Assembly: GCA_020137815.1 (NCBI GenBank)
Contig: CM035352.1
Span: 4,287,361-4,351,360, forward strand
Direction: 5' to 3'
Source of the DNA: Hormiphora californensis
Lineage: Eukaryota > Ctenophora > Tentaculata > Cydippida > Pleurobrachiidae
Length of the DNA: 64,000 nucleotides
The notes beneath the pieces were generated by a model that saw nothing but the letters and a program-made list of their open reading frames with translations, was not told where the DNA came from and made no database searches. The translations under genes and the position numbers were made by a program. Shown in pieces: positions 31,890 through 42,910 of the stretch; positions within the stretch are counted from its first letter, which is position 1, and each line of letters starts with the position of its first letter.

Positions 31890-32485
31890 AGGGTATGATC
31901 TGTTTTTACCCCGTTTTTACTTGTCATACTACCATACGGTACATGACTGTATGAGAGGGCAGTCTTTTGTGAGACAAGACAGGGTCAGCTAAAATTCTAA
32001 CAGAGTTGACTAATGACCCGCGTTAGAAATACTGAAACTGACAGGGACATGATGGGGTGGTTTAATTTATTAATTTTGCACGTGTTTTACCTTTACAGTT
32101 TTATCTGGATCTGCAACACAGGTTCGGAAACAGCTAATCCCCGTTTTTATGATAGCACCTAATAAAAAATGCGCAACCCCCACTCAATCCAAATCAAAAC
32201 ATGGCAGGCAGGTGGGACATGGTGTCTGTCAGAGATTTGGCCTGACAGCAAGTAAGCTAACTTGGCCGTTGTTTTTTTCAAAAACTCCTGAAGAAGCAGG
32301 ATTAGCAATTCAGGATTAGACGTCTCTAACAGCACTGTTTCGTTTGGGTCATGTCTCGTTCATTGTTTCTGTTCATATCACCACAGATCTACCAAACTTA
32401 AAAGTGCCCTGACACTTTGGTAGTTCGATATCGCAGTTGTTACACATTTTGTCACAAAACAGAGCTCTGGTCTGTCCCGATACTA
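31890..32485. other. Intergenic, no gene seen
   Basis: Downstream of the UTP14 stop. No conserved coding segment, RNA gene or repeat recognised up to the palindromic element. Confidence 0.5.
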
Positions 32486-34058
32486 CAAGGTGGCCCATAA
32501 ATTATGAGGCCGGGGGACGAGTTGTACCTCCGAAACGGTGATAGTTGTGCAAAAACAAACTACGGGAACATGCTGGAACAATTCCTTGGTAACTTTTTGC
32601 AAATTTTGAGTTTTTTATTCAAAAGTTCATTTTTCATTCATGAACTATTTGCACGTTCATTAATGAATTAAGGACTCTAATTTACCGAGAGTGAGCCATT
32701 TTGTTTGGGTTGAGTTTATCTTTCCAATGAGCACCATGAAAATCAAATTGAAGCACCAGGTCACATGGCAGTTGAGAAAATGCACATGCATGATTTTGGC
32801 TCTTCCTGCGACTTTCAATCAGCTGTATCACAGCTACCTTTTGTTCAAACTTTTTAAATATTTGGGTGAACATTGGATAAGCAAAGATCGTTGCTCACAA
32901 GAAAAATCAAGGTCAAAACTGAAAGTTCATTTTTAAGTTTTGGTAGTTCATTCCACTCATTCAGGAACCAACATCCCTAAAGTGATGAAAAGTGATTGGT
33001 TTTGTTTGGCCCATACCCTGCAATGATAGGGAGGTGTAAAAACACGTTTCCGGGCTAGTTAGTGGGTGTCCACTGTCCATGTGATCATGATGATATCTGA
33101 CACCTCTTCTGAGCCATAATCAAGGGATTTTCTCGAATTCAAGCATGTGATTTGGGTTATCTGTGATTGGTATCGTGCAGCAATGTTGAGAGATTTCATA
33201 GCACCTCAAAAATTACGATTAGCTCAATGAAATAAGTTGATTTATGATAGAAGAGATTAAAACAGACGTCAAAATGAACTAAACTACCATTTTCGATCCA
33301 AAATCAACTCATTTCATTGATCTAATCATAATTTTCGAGGTGCTATGAGATCTCTCAACATTGCTGCACGATACCAATCACAGATAACCCAAATCACATG
33401 CTTGAATTCGAGAAAATCCCTTGATTATGGCTCAGAAGAGGTGTCAGATATCATCATGATCACATGGACAGTGGACACCCACTAACTAGCCCGGAAACGT
33501 GTTTTTACACCTCCCTATCATTGCAGGGTATGGGCCAAACAAAACCAATCACTTTTCATCACTTTAGGGATGTTGGTTCCTGAATGAGTGGAATGAACTA
33601 CCAAAACTTAAAAATGAACTTTCAGTTTTGACCTTGATTTTTCTTGTGAGCAACGATCTTTGCTTATCCAATGTTCACCCAAATTTTTAAAAAGTTTGAA
33701 CAAAAGGTAGCTGTGATACAGCTGATTGAAAGTCGCAGGAAGAGCCAAAATCATGCATGTGCATTTTCTCAACTGCCATGTGACCTGGTGCTTCAATTTG
33801 ATTTTCATGGTGCTCATTGGAAAGATAAATTCAACCCTAACAAAATGGCTCACTCTCGGTAAATTAGAGTCCTTAATTCATTAATGAACGTGCAAATAGT
33901 TCATGAATGAAAAATGAACTTTTGAATAAAAAACTCAAAATTTGCAAAAAGTTACCAAGGAATTGTTCCAGCATGTTCCCGTAGTTTGTTTTTGCACAAC
34001 TATCACCGTTTCGGAGGTACAGCTCGTCCCCCGGCCTCATAATTTATGGGCCACCTTG
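32486..34058. mobile_element. 1.57-kb palindromic transposon, family 1 copy 1
   Basis: Two arms of about 770 bp are inverted copies with few differences; the centre is near 33270. Ends CAAGGTGGCCCAT and ATGGGCCACCTTG are flanked by TA on both sides, the Tc1/mariner type of target duplication. Each arm could code for short peptides (for example around HQVTWQLRKC), mirrored in the other arm and without recognised domain. A related element of 1.56 kb lies at 61157-62720. Confidence 0.8.
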
Positions 34059-34155
34059 TATACCTGTCCCAATACTTTCCCGATACTATACCTGTCCCGG
34101 TACTATACCTTTCCCGATGTGCCATACCTGACAGTCCCTCTGTTATAAAACTTAC

Positions 34156-35129
34156 TAAGTTCTCTGCACTGAACTTCAGTTATATCAACACTCCAAGTTC
34201 CATTGTCCTGACAAATAGATGCTGCTTCATCACCAATCAACACATGGTTTTCCTGGCATGTGATGGTAATGTCAGTTCCTGGCAACGAGGAGGCGCCCCA
34301 GCTGTCTTGGGTAGATCCTGCGATTGTAACCATAGGACACCCTGCTAGAAAGAAGGGAAACGGAGGCGTTAGCAATAGCAAAAGAGACAAGTAATGTTAT
34401 CAATTACAGTTAATTGGTTAATTAAGGTTTCTACCTACTGAATACCTGCAGCTCGGTAGAAATCGGATGCTGTGTCATAACCTGCAACGGGCCCTGCAAA
34501 TTTTATCATCTCCACAACATCGCCACCAAGACTTGCAACACAGCTGGTATCTGAACTATTGGTGAAGACAAAGTTCAGCACCTCAACATCGTTACATCGG
34601 ATGGTGAGGGCGCTCTCCGATTTGGCAATCGTCCAGATCTGTTCACCCCCCTGCTCCGGGGGCTGTACTGGCAGGTCCATCCAGGTGTAGTTGGTACAAG
34701 TGATTTTAGAATTAGAGCCTTGGGTGCCTATGAAATACTTCATCGAGGAGGAAAACTGCAAAATTACATTAATGATCAAGCTGCCTTCTTGGTCATACAA
34801 CTTCACCCATATCAGGTCACCACTGACCGATGTTGAGTTTGTCCATATCTGGAGAGGTGTTTCCTCCAGGTCCCAGGATATCTTGTCACTTTGATGCACT
34901 GCTGTCCAGCCTGAGAAATGGGCTACTACAGCAATAACATAACAGTGTGATAATAGAAGATCTATCAACTATTTTTTGATCGAATAGTACTACTATTAGT
35001 AGGATATGTCTAGCTATAAGTACTACTACTTAATCAAGTTGTCTTTATCAAACCTTCGAATGGAACATTCGTGTTAGCTGAACAAAATAAGAAGATCACC
35101 GCCAGGACAAAAGTTAGGTTTAAACGCAT
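34156..35129 (-). CDS. Secreted sushi/CCP-domain protein, 3' end not found
   Basis: Exons 35129-35054, 34925-34446 and 34344-34156 join in frame. Exon 1 encodes a signal peptide (MRLNLTFVLAVIFLFCSA). Exon 2 encodes a 160-residue domain with paired Trp/Cys features (ISWDLEETPLQIWT, EQIWTIAKSESALTIRC), which resembles the farnesoic acid O-methyltransferase-type (FAMeT) domain of many invertebrate secreted proteins; this match is tentative. Exon 3 encodes most of one sushi/CCP module (ITCQENHVLIGDEAASIC, NGTWS, final Cys). It ends at a good GTAAGT donor, but the next ~100 bp reach the palindromic element, and no further exon was found. Likely an extracellular recognition or adhesion protein. The gene may continue beyond the transposon or be truncated by it. 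Confidence 0.65.
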
Positions 35130-35692
35130 CGCTTCTAAAGTTGGCGTCAAGCGCATCCGCCTTCTTTACAGTCACATATTCAAACACTACTACGAGGAAA
35201 CACCATGCTATAAATATTTATACAAGTGCAACGCTACGAAGATTTTTTTTCAAGGCATCGTCCTCTGCATATGGCTTACTCGAGCGTCACCCTGTCCCTC
35301 TCGCCCTCTATATAACAATAAACCGCTTAGCATCGCCCGGTCCCTCTCTCCCTCAATATACTTGGACAGCTTAGCATCGCCCGGTCCCTCTCTCCCTCAA
35401 TATACTTGGACAGCTTAGCATCCCCTGGTCCCTCACCCTTATAATCTGTATAATTGAATAGCATTGTCTTCGTCTCTCCGAGCGCTAACCCATTAAGCCC
35501 AACGAATCGTTATGTCCATCTCCCAATGCATGTACGATCAATGCTGGGGCCTGGCCACATGTACGACAATATACTAAACAAGGAATTTTGGAAAAGGTTT
35601 AGAAAATATAAAAATCTTAAAACAACACAAACACTCTAGTACAGATTAGTTCACTGTCTCTGAATTGTCAAATTGTCCTGGGACCCCTGTTT
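35130..35692. other. Intergenic with a short tandem repeat
   Basis: At about 35325-35425 a unit of ~44 bp (CATCGCCCGGTCCCTCTC, then TACTTGGACAGCTTAG) is repeated about two and a half times. No gene seen; probably shared promoter and 3' flank of the neighbouring minus-strand genes. Confidence 0.5.
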
Positions 35693-37052
35693 TTAGCACA
35701 TGCCGATGAGAGTGCAGAGGGTTTTGGGATCGAGGGTCTTGATGAGAGCAACAGCTTGGTCCAAGTATCCATCCAAGGTCTCGGCACAGTCAGTGATGGG
35801 CAGGATAGAGCACAGCTCACCAACAGCATCCTTAAGAAGGGTAACAATCTCAGGATTTGACAGAGCAGCCTTTACCTGGGTAGCAATTTCGGTGCACTCG
35901 CTGCAGTTATCCTCCAGCTTGGAGGGGGTGTCATAGAACGCCACGGCAGAGTTACACGCCCCAATACCGGCACAGGTTCCAGCGGGATCAGTGTGGTCAA
36001 CATCTTCGAGGGATTCGTTGATGATTGCTGTCATCACGCTCTTGCAGAAAGGAATCTCGATGAAGTTGCAGAGAATACCACTCAGTTCAGTGAGAGGGTA
36101 TCAGTTTCGTTGTCCTCGACAATGTTGTGTAGCTCCTGGATGGCCTGTTTGCACGGATCACAGAACACATTGCTGCCAACCAGAGACATGGCGGTGATGT
36201 GTTTAGCGGGGCAGGCACCAGCCTGGGAGCAGAGCATCTTGGGATCGAACAGCTGGACGACATTAGTGATGATGGGATCGATGATACCTCGGAGAATTTT
36301 CTGGCACACATCAACTCGTCCTCCCATGACAATGCACAGCTCATCCATAGCAACATCAGCGAGTTCCTTGAGATCGTTGCTCTTCAGGACAACGTCAACC
36401 AGGTCCAGGGCAGCGACACAAGCCTTGCATCCCTCGGGGCTGGTGTGGAGGAGAGGAGAGGAGGAGGTACACACTCCCATGCTAGTGCAGATACCCTCAG
36501 TATCGAACAGGGGCAGGAGGTTTCCTAGGATCTCATCAGCAATCTTACCTGCCAGCCTCTCACATACATCAACATTGTGGGCATTGGAGGTGGATGCGAT
36601 ACAGCTCTCGTTGACAGCAATGTGTACCATGTCCCTTACCTCTGCAGAGTTGATGATCATCTTGATCACGTCAAATCCATCCTTACAAGCCCTGCAGGAG
36701 CTGGTAGATTCCATGAGCGTAGAAGGCTCCATCAACGAGGTTGGTGGCGGGACAAAGATGTAACCTGGGCACACACTCGATCCACATCGAACTTCTTGAA
36801 GAGCATTGCGATGGCCTCTGGTCCGTAGGTATCAACAGCATCACCGCATTCCTTAGCAAACATGGGAAGCTTGGAGCAGGTCATCTTCCCAAAGTCCAGG
36901 ATCTTCTGTTTGGTGTCCTTAGTGAGAAGCCTTGTATCGATCTCGTGTCCTACAAACTCGCAGGTGTCGCAAACGATGTCCATGATGATTCCCTCTTGGT
37001 TGGCGCTCGAGGCAGCCACCAAACAGGCCAGCAGCAGACAAAGATATTTCAT
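35693..37052 (-). CDS. Secreted multi-saposin protein with two frame breaks
   Basis: Starts at the ATG at 37052-37050 with a signal peptide (MKYLCLLLACLVAASSA), just after a CTCTAG acceptor-like sequence. Successive saposin-B type domains follow (six-Cys pattern, CxxC at the start and CxxxGxC at the end): one at 37010-36750, two complete ones plus the start of another at 36710-36085, then the rest of that and a last one to the stop at 35693. The frame changes near 36760 (within a domain boundary, where roughly a dozen bases seem missing) and again near 36085 (one base). Domain homology continues across both, so this was one gene. Saposin-like proteins bind lipids and act in lysosomes or as secreted antimicrobial or digestive proteins. 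It may be a new pseudogene or carry assembly indels. Confidence 0.75.
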
Positions 37053-37523
37053 GGCTAGAGAGGGAATGGAGGGAGAGGTTATAGGCATAGACAAAATGGG
37101 TAATTGGACACTGAATGGGATAGGAACTAGGGAGAGTTAGATTATAAAATTTTTGGTAGATTTTACAAAAACAAGAATTTTAAATGAAACTTTGGTCACA
37201 GCTCTGAGAACTAACTGAATATAATATTTGCATGGGCCATTCTTATCTAACATAACCACTCGTGAGACAAGTATTTTGGGCCTCGCGTGATTTTATGTGC
37301 CGAACGATAAGCACCGCAAATTGTATTAGTCTCAAGAGAATCACACCCCATTCGAAGAAGTCACATACCACCCATCACCCCAGCAAGCACCTGCGTCATT
37401 CGTTCGTCAATGTGACGTATTACACCCTCTGAATTTTATTCTGGTTTAGTCGAATCATTCTCTCGGCAAAGAAGTTTTAAAGTGGTTTATTTTATCTCAG
37501 ACCGAGTTGAAAAAGCAGAAATC

Positions 37524-38054
37524 CTAATATCTACAGTAGATGCCAAAAATGTTAAACAGGATAAAGTCACAAAGATGCTCTCCTGATAGGTGCTCCATCG
37601 TAACGATATCCGAAATGAACTTCAAAGAATCGTGAACGAATTCCTGGCAATTCTGCATCGGTATCGCGATACACATCGTATCAAGTATTGATTCAGTAAT
37701 TGCCAAGTGATCAGGATCCGCGACATTATCGATCACAAAATCAGCCGCTGCTGCACATGTTTTACATATGTCAAGGTCCTGGAGTTTGTAAACGTTGTAT
37801 CTGCCATGAGGCCGACAGAGTTTCAGTTCCCCACACAGCTGGTATGCATTGATTTGGGAGGGTAGACTGGCTAGTTCAGGGCATGTTTCATCGGAGCAGA
37901 GGGCTGCGAATCGAGTTCGAAGGACAGCAGGTTGGAGTTGGGTGACTATAGCTTGACAAGTTGTGCATTTGGTGGTGCTGAAGGAGTTGTATGCCGCTGG
38001 TTCTGCAGATGATAGCACTGGGAATAACAGGAACAGAACCGTCGGAAGAATCAT
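37524..38054 (-). CDS. Small secreted saposin-like protein
   Basis: 176 residues, single exon. Signal peptide MILPTVLFLLFPVLSSA. A first, degenerate domain begins KCTTCQAIVTQL and is shortened, ending CGELKLC; a second begins ICKTCAAAADFVIDN and contains CIAIPMQNCQEFV, the central saposin Cys pair. Saposin-B domains are helical, disulfide-linked lipid-binding modules. It stands between the two larger saposin genes on the same strand (about 210 and 470 bp away), indicating a local tandem gene family, and is the most diverged of the three. Confidence 0.75.
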   Translation of the reverse strand: MILPTVLFLLFPVLSSAEPAAYNSFSTTKCTTCQAIVTQLQPAVLRTRFAALCSDETCPELASLPSQINAYQLCGELKLCRPHGRYNVYKLQDLDICKTCAAAADFVIDNVADPDHLAITESILDTMCIAIPMQNCQEFVHDSLKFISDIVTMEHLSGEHLCDFILFNIFGIYCRY

Positions 38055-38261
38055 GGGCGCTAAATTTAGAGATGAGGAAATCTTAAAAGTTCTCAGGTCA
38101 TCTAGTAATCTATCTAACTCAAACTCTCATAAACGGTTAAAAAATCATAAAAAAGTTCACAATAAATCACTGACAGGAGGTTAAAACACAAAGTTTTTCG
38201 TTGCTAATGCTATACTACTGATTAACTTGGATACAAACCATATCAATTCATCTCCTCCACT

Positions 38262-39911
38262 TTAGAAGAAACTGCAAAGTCCGAACATGCTGCAAAGCTC
38301 CTTGGGGTCCATCTTGGCAATGTAATCCAACAACATGTTCACATACTCATCCACCGTCTCCTCACAGCTCTTGGCCATCTTTCCTGGAAGAACAGCACAA
38401 ATCTCACTGACAGCATCAGTAACCTCCTTCCTTGCAGCATCGTCGCTGAGAGAGGTGATCACCATACCAGTGATCATGGTGCACTCCCCACAGGTGTCTT
38501 GGACTACCTCAGGTTCAGGGGCCACAGCCTCGCAGATACCTGCAATGGTGCAGATCTGCTTTCCGTTAGTGAGTTTCAGGAGGGAAACTAGCTGGTTAAA
38601 GTACCCGTCAATAGTCTCCTTGCAGTCTGGGATGGGCAGGAGGGAGCACAGTTCTCCGATCTCATCCCTGATGATGGTATCCACTTGCTCATCCTCGAGG
38701 CTTGCAATGACCTGATCGGCCACTTGGGTGCACCGGTCACACGCGGGGTCATTCGAGTTGACAGCCTTCAGGACGGCATTGAGAGCTCTATAGGCGGGGC
38801 AAGCGGCTAGCTTAACACATTCTTTAGTAGGGTCCAGAGTCTTCAGCTTATCGAACTGAGTCTCCACCAGGCTGGTGATGATTCGGGAGCAGAAGGGGAT
38901 GGAAATGGCCTCGCAGATGACTGGTGCGATGTCAGCCACAATCTTTGCAGAATCAGGATCGTTTGCTATTTTCTTGACCTCTGCAAGAGCATCGTGGCAC
39001 ACTTCACAAATCTCTCCATCACCAACATCTTCCTCGATATCATCTACAGCGGTATTGTTAGGGCAGGCTCCAAACCCAATACAAACACTTTCAGGATCAA
39101 ATTTGGGCACGTACTCGTTCAGAATCTGGTTGATAACGACCTCAATGATGGCATCACATCCTGAGAAATGGACCAAGCTACAGAACTCCTTGACCGCGAT
39201 GTGGGTCAGATCCTTGAGGTCCGGAGAGTTTAGAATCAGCTTGATCATGTCCATTCCATCCTTGCAAGCTGTACACCCCTCTCCCTCCTGAATACCTTTG
39301 AGTGCAACAGCGAATAGAGGGTGGTTGTAGATCATCTCCCTGGTTTCCTTCTTGCAGAGCCCGGCCTTGGCACACAAAGCAGGGACATCAATCTTGTCAG
39401 CGAGGAGGTGGAGGTAGTAATTTCCGTATTCCATGACCAGCTGCTCGCACTCGTTGGACACCAGGGGAATCTTAGAGCAGACGGTTTCCGTGATATTCAC
39501 GAGAAGGTCAATGGAGGCATTGGTGACAATGTACTTCACTACTTCATCCCCGACAAACTCACAAAAGTCACACTCAACATCGGAGATGGTGTCAGTGACA
39601 ACAGCAGGAGCAGCTGACCGAGCAGGGCACATACCAATACTGGCACAGGTGTGTTGGGGGATCATACCGGCTATGGTCTGGTCTATAACACTGACCTCCT
39701 CGTTTATCCAGTTCGCACAATCCTCTATGGGGACCACTGCACAGATACCATCAGTAGCGAGCTTGATAAGATCCTGGGTGGAGGGATCAGTCCAGGCTAC
39801 CTTTACCTCAGAGAGAATGGCAGTGCAGAGTCGACAGGATGCGGCATCTCCAACGATGGGGGTGGCGGACGAGGCGCCAACCAGCGCTACTAGAAGTAGA
39901 GCAGTCAACAT
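38262..39911 (-). CDS. Secreted protein with six saposin-B domains
   Basis: 549 residues from the ATG at 39911-39909, single coding exon. That start gives a signal peptide (MLTALLLVALVGASSA); a longer in-frame start at 39950 would put extra residues before it and lies across an acceptor-like CCATTTTAG. Six saposin-B domains follow in tandem. Each opens with CxxC (CRLCTAIL, CDFCEFVG, CTACKDGM, CEVCHDAL, CDRCTQVA, CGECTMIT) and closes with C-x5-C such as CASIGMC. The layout is like prosaposin, a precursor cleaved in lysosomes into lipid-binding saposins; whether this one is cleaved is not shown. No saposin-A (SapA) domain is seen. Acidic overall. Neighbouring genes share domain sequence, pointing to local duplication. 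Confidence 0.9.
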   Translation of the reverse strand: MLTALLLVALVGASSATPIVGDAASCRLCTAILSEVKVAWTDPSTQDLIKLATDGICAVVPIEDCANWINEEVSVIDQTIAGMIPQHTCASIGMCPARSAAPAVVTDTISDVECDFCEFVGDEVVKYIVTNASIDLLVNITETVCSKIPLVSNECEQLVMEYGNYYLHLLADKIDVPALCAKAGLCKKETREMIYNHPLFAVALKGIQEGEGCTACKDGMDMIKLILNSPDLKDLTHIAVKEFCSLVHFSGCDAIIEVVINQILNEYVPKFDPESVCIGFGACPNNTAVDDIEEDVGDGEICEVCHDALAEVKKIANDPDSAKIVADIAPVICEAISIPFCSRIITSLVETQFDKLKTLDPTKECVKLAACPAYRALNAVLKAVNSNDPACDRCTQVADQVIASLEDEQVDTIIRDEIGELCSLLPIPDCKETIDGYFNQLVSLLKLTNGKQICTIAGICEAVAPEPEVVQDTCGECTMITGMVITSLSDDAARKEVTDAVSEICAVLPGKMAKSCEETVDEYVNMLLDYIAKMDPKELCSMFGLCSFF

Positions 39912-40361
39912 GCTAAAATGGGGAAATAATATGAAGTTTAACTGCCACAAGCAGTTAAATCCGAAAAACAGGCTTACAACTAGAAGAGGTGTCAGGGGAG
40001 GAAAGCAGATTTTAACCCTGGGCTCGGTCAGGGATCAAAAGACACGCAAAACCTTGACAAATGGGGAGAATCATTCGCAGAAGAGTGTTATAGCCGAAAA
40101 TATAGGCATATCTCACTGAGCGGGTGCAATCAACCAGCCTACAGAGTGGGCCATTAAAAGGGAACCAATATGAAGTTTACTGCTAAGCATTGTATACACG
40201 AAAAAAACGGCGGAGACAAAAGCAGAAAAAGAGAGCTTATGAGAGGAGAGAAGAGACGGAAGAGCAGATTAGAGATCTAGAAGGGAGCAACGAGCGGGAG
40301 AGAGAAGATCATATGAGAGAGGAGACGAGAGAGTCCTCCTCTCGTGCTCCTCTACTCTTCT

Positions 40362-40426
<65 letters not shown>

Positions 40427-40661
40427 CTTTCTCTCTTTCTTCTCCATTTACTTGCCAGATGACTGAATCCTACAAACATGATTGTGAGTAGTATAGCATG
40501 ATGACTTACTATACTGTTTGTGGTATGTCATCAGGACCTTGCGTCAACTTCAAGCCATTGGTCTCCAATACAAGTCCTAACACCCCAAGATAAAGAATGT
40601 TTCAGGAAGGTCGAAGAAGGAGGAAACACCGGAGCAAATGTCGACTGACATCGATGATGTT

Positions 40662-40730
40662 CTGTATGGCGGCGCCTTACCCCATTTGATTCTCGACAGT
40701 GCGCTCAGATGGGGTCACGGCGCCAGACAG
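40662..40730. repeat. Dispersed small hairpin element, copy B
   Basis: 69 bp, CTGTATGGCGGCGCC at the left and GGCGCCAGACAG at the right, with the CCCATTTGATTCTC and GCGCTCAGATGGGGTC internal blocks shared with the copies at 734, 41779 and 52270. Confidence 0.65.
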
Positions 40731-41778
40731 ATGATGATGGGGCCTTGATGTTAAAATTTGTAAGTTGATTTTTACGACCACACAATTTTCTCATCACAAA
40801 ATTCCCAAGTTTCTTTCCTGCCAGCTTCTAATTCCCTTCTCTCCCCATTTGGTTAGGGTAGCTCTCGGTAAGTGCTGCTAACTGGAGCAAGCACTGCTCC
40901 GGATAATTGCTTCCTGGGTACTCTCTCTTTTTCTCTCTCTCTCTCTCTCTCCCTCTCTCTTTCTCTCTCTGCCCTGAATTTGTGTACCTTGCTTTATACA
41001 CTGTACATAGTGTGCGTGTGCAGCAGCAGCAGTAGTCACATGGAATCTAGGGCGCACTGTTATACCCCAATCTCTCTTTTACATCTAGAGTCTCTCTCGA
41101 TAACTTATTGCAGTAGAGTAGAGTGAACATCTCTCTCACTCTGTCAACAAGATGTCTCTCTCTGTTCCTACTTTCAGTATTAATATTCACACAGCCAGCA
41201 CTCGAGAAACAGTGTGTGTATCCTAGTTCCTTGTCATAGACAAACACACTGAATTGTTGGTGTATGGTTGAATCTTCCGAACAATACCATTCCCCTATAA
41301 ATTGTTCATACCTCATACGATTGGAATACGAGTGTAGAAAATGTTTCTTTTTGGCCAACTCCAATTTGACCATCTTTCACGAATGTTTCGTGATCTTCTT
41401 CTTCTCTCTTGTTGTTGTCGGGGTTCCTTCCGTACATGCAACACGCCATGTGTTATGCAGATTCTGTACATTGATTCAGTGGAGCTAACTAAATAGTGTG
41501 GATGTGTGATACCACTGTTTGTGCCGTATAGAGCAGCAGGGGAGGGTGTGTTGCAGCAGGGGAGCTGGAGGGTGGGTTGAGTAATACCAGGGGGGAGCCC
41601 GGGGTCGAGGAGTTGTTGAGTTCTCTTTACACTCATAAAGGGAGGGTTGGACGTGGGTGTGCTACTGTGCTGCTACCGCCGCTTGTTGACAGTTTCATGA
41701 TGACATATGGTTCTTCAATACACCCTTATTTTATTAATTCTTAGCTTTCTCTCCAAGTATTCTTAACTCGTTCTCTAG

Positions 41779-41864
41779 CTGTCTGGCGCCGCCGTCCCGA
41801 TCTGAGCGCACTGTCGCGCGATCAGATTTGAGAATCAAATTGGGGTATGGGCGCCGCCATACAG
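41779..41864. repeat. Dispersed small hairpin element, copy C
   Basis: 86 bp, CTGTCTGGCGCCGCC to GGCGCCGCCATACAG. It is in the opposite orientation to copy B: CCCGATCTGAGCGC comes first and GAGAATCAAATTGGGG second. It is slightly longer owing to an internal CGCGCGATCAGA piece. Confidence 0.65.
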
Positions 41865-42076
41865 TTCTCTAGCGTCATCACTTCCTCAGCCTTTTACGAT
41901 GGCCAGGGGGTTCCAGCCCTAAATTCCTTATTTTAGATATTCATTATTCGCCTCCCCAATGTGCTAGTACATTTCCACTCCATCACTTTACAGCCTATTA
42001 CAAATAGGAGTGATTACGTAATTTATTAAACACTAGAAAGCCCATTGTAGTCCTACAACAGCCCCCCCACCCGTCT

Positions 42077-42910
42077 CTATGTCTCCCCCCTCTTACTATT
42101 CGTCTCTCCATGTCGGGGTAAAGAATACGGAGGTTGGTAGAGTGGTAGAGCGCTGGTGATAAACATCAATGGAAATCCCGCTGAATAACATGTAGAATCA
42201 GGTGATAAAGATCCGTAGAATGGTAGCTGTGTAGAGAATCAACGGGGTACGTAGAAAGGCTTTGGCAATCATGGCGGCCCCAGCAGAAGATCCCAAAACA
42301 CCACAGGAACAGCACAGGAACACGCAACAAACAACCAACAACATGCACGTGCAGTATCCCCCTCCCATACCCCTCCCAAGCCACCTCCCTGGCAACCCCC
42401 CTCTATTTGCACGTGGGATACTACATCCTCCTCCTCACTACGACGTTCATTTGTACTTTATAATAAGGACTAGAAAGCCCATTGAAGTCCCTCACCCCCT
42501 CCCCCCCCCCCCCACCGTCCCCATGTCTCTCTCCCCCTCTTACTCTTCGTCTCTCCATGTCGGGGTAAAGAGGTTGGTAGTGGTAGAGCGCTGGTGATAA
42601 ACATCAAGGGGAATCCTGCTGAATAACATGTAGAATCAGGTGATAAAGATCCGTAGAATTGTAGCTGTGTAGAGAATCAACGGGGTACGTAGGTAGAAAG
42701 GCTTTGGCAATCATGGAGGTCCCAGCAGTAGATCCCAAAATACCACAGGAACAACACAGGAACACGCAACAAACAACCAACAACATGCACGTGCAGTATC
42801 CCCCTCCAATACCCCTTCCAACCCACCTCCTTGGCAACCCCCCCTCTATTTGCACGTGGGATACTACATCACTACTCCTCACGACGTTCATTTGTACTTT
42901 ATAATAAGGA
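42077..42910. repeat. Direct duplication of a ~440-bp unit
   Basis: Sequence from about 42080 to 42480 recurs from about 42515 to 42910 with roughly 90-95% identity by eye. Both copies contain CAATCATGG followed by an open stretch encoding QEQHRNTQQTTNNMHVQYPP, kept in both. Whether this is coding is unknown. Confidence 0.7.

Noticed and set aside
36710-36750. A 37-nt GT-AG intron that could restore the frame in the saposin gene near 36750
   Set aside because: It would be shorter than any other intron here and would remove coding-like sequence (CPGYIFVPPP) typical of the inter-domain linker; an indel is more likely.
42130-42200. tRNA-like D-arm (GGTAGAGTGGTAGAGCGC) in both duplicated copies
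   Set aside because: No T-arm with a GTTCGAATC-type B box and no closing acceptor stem; at most a decayed tRNA-derived fragment.
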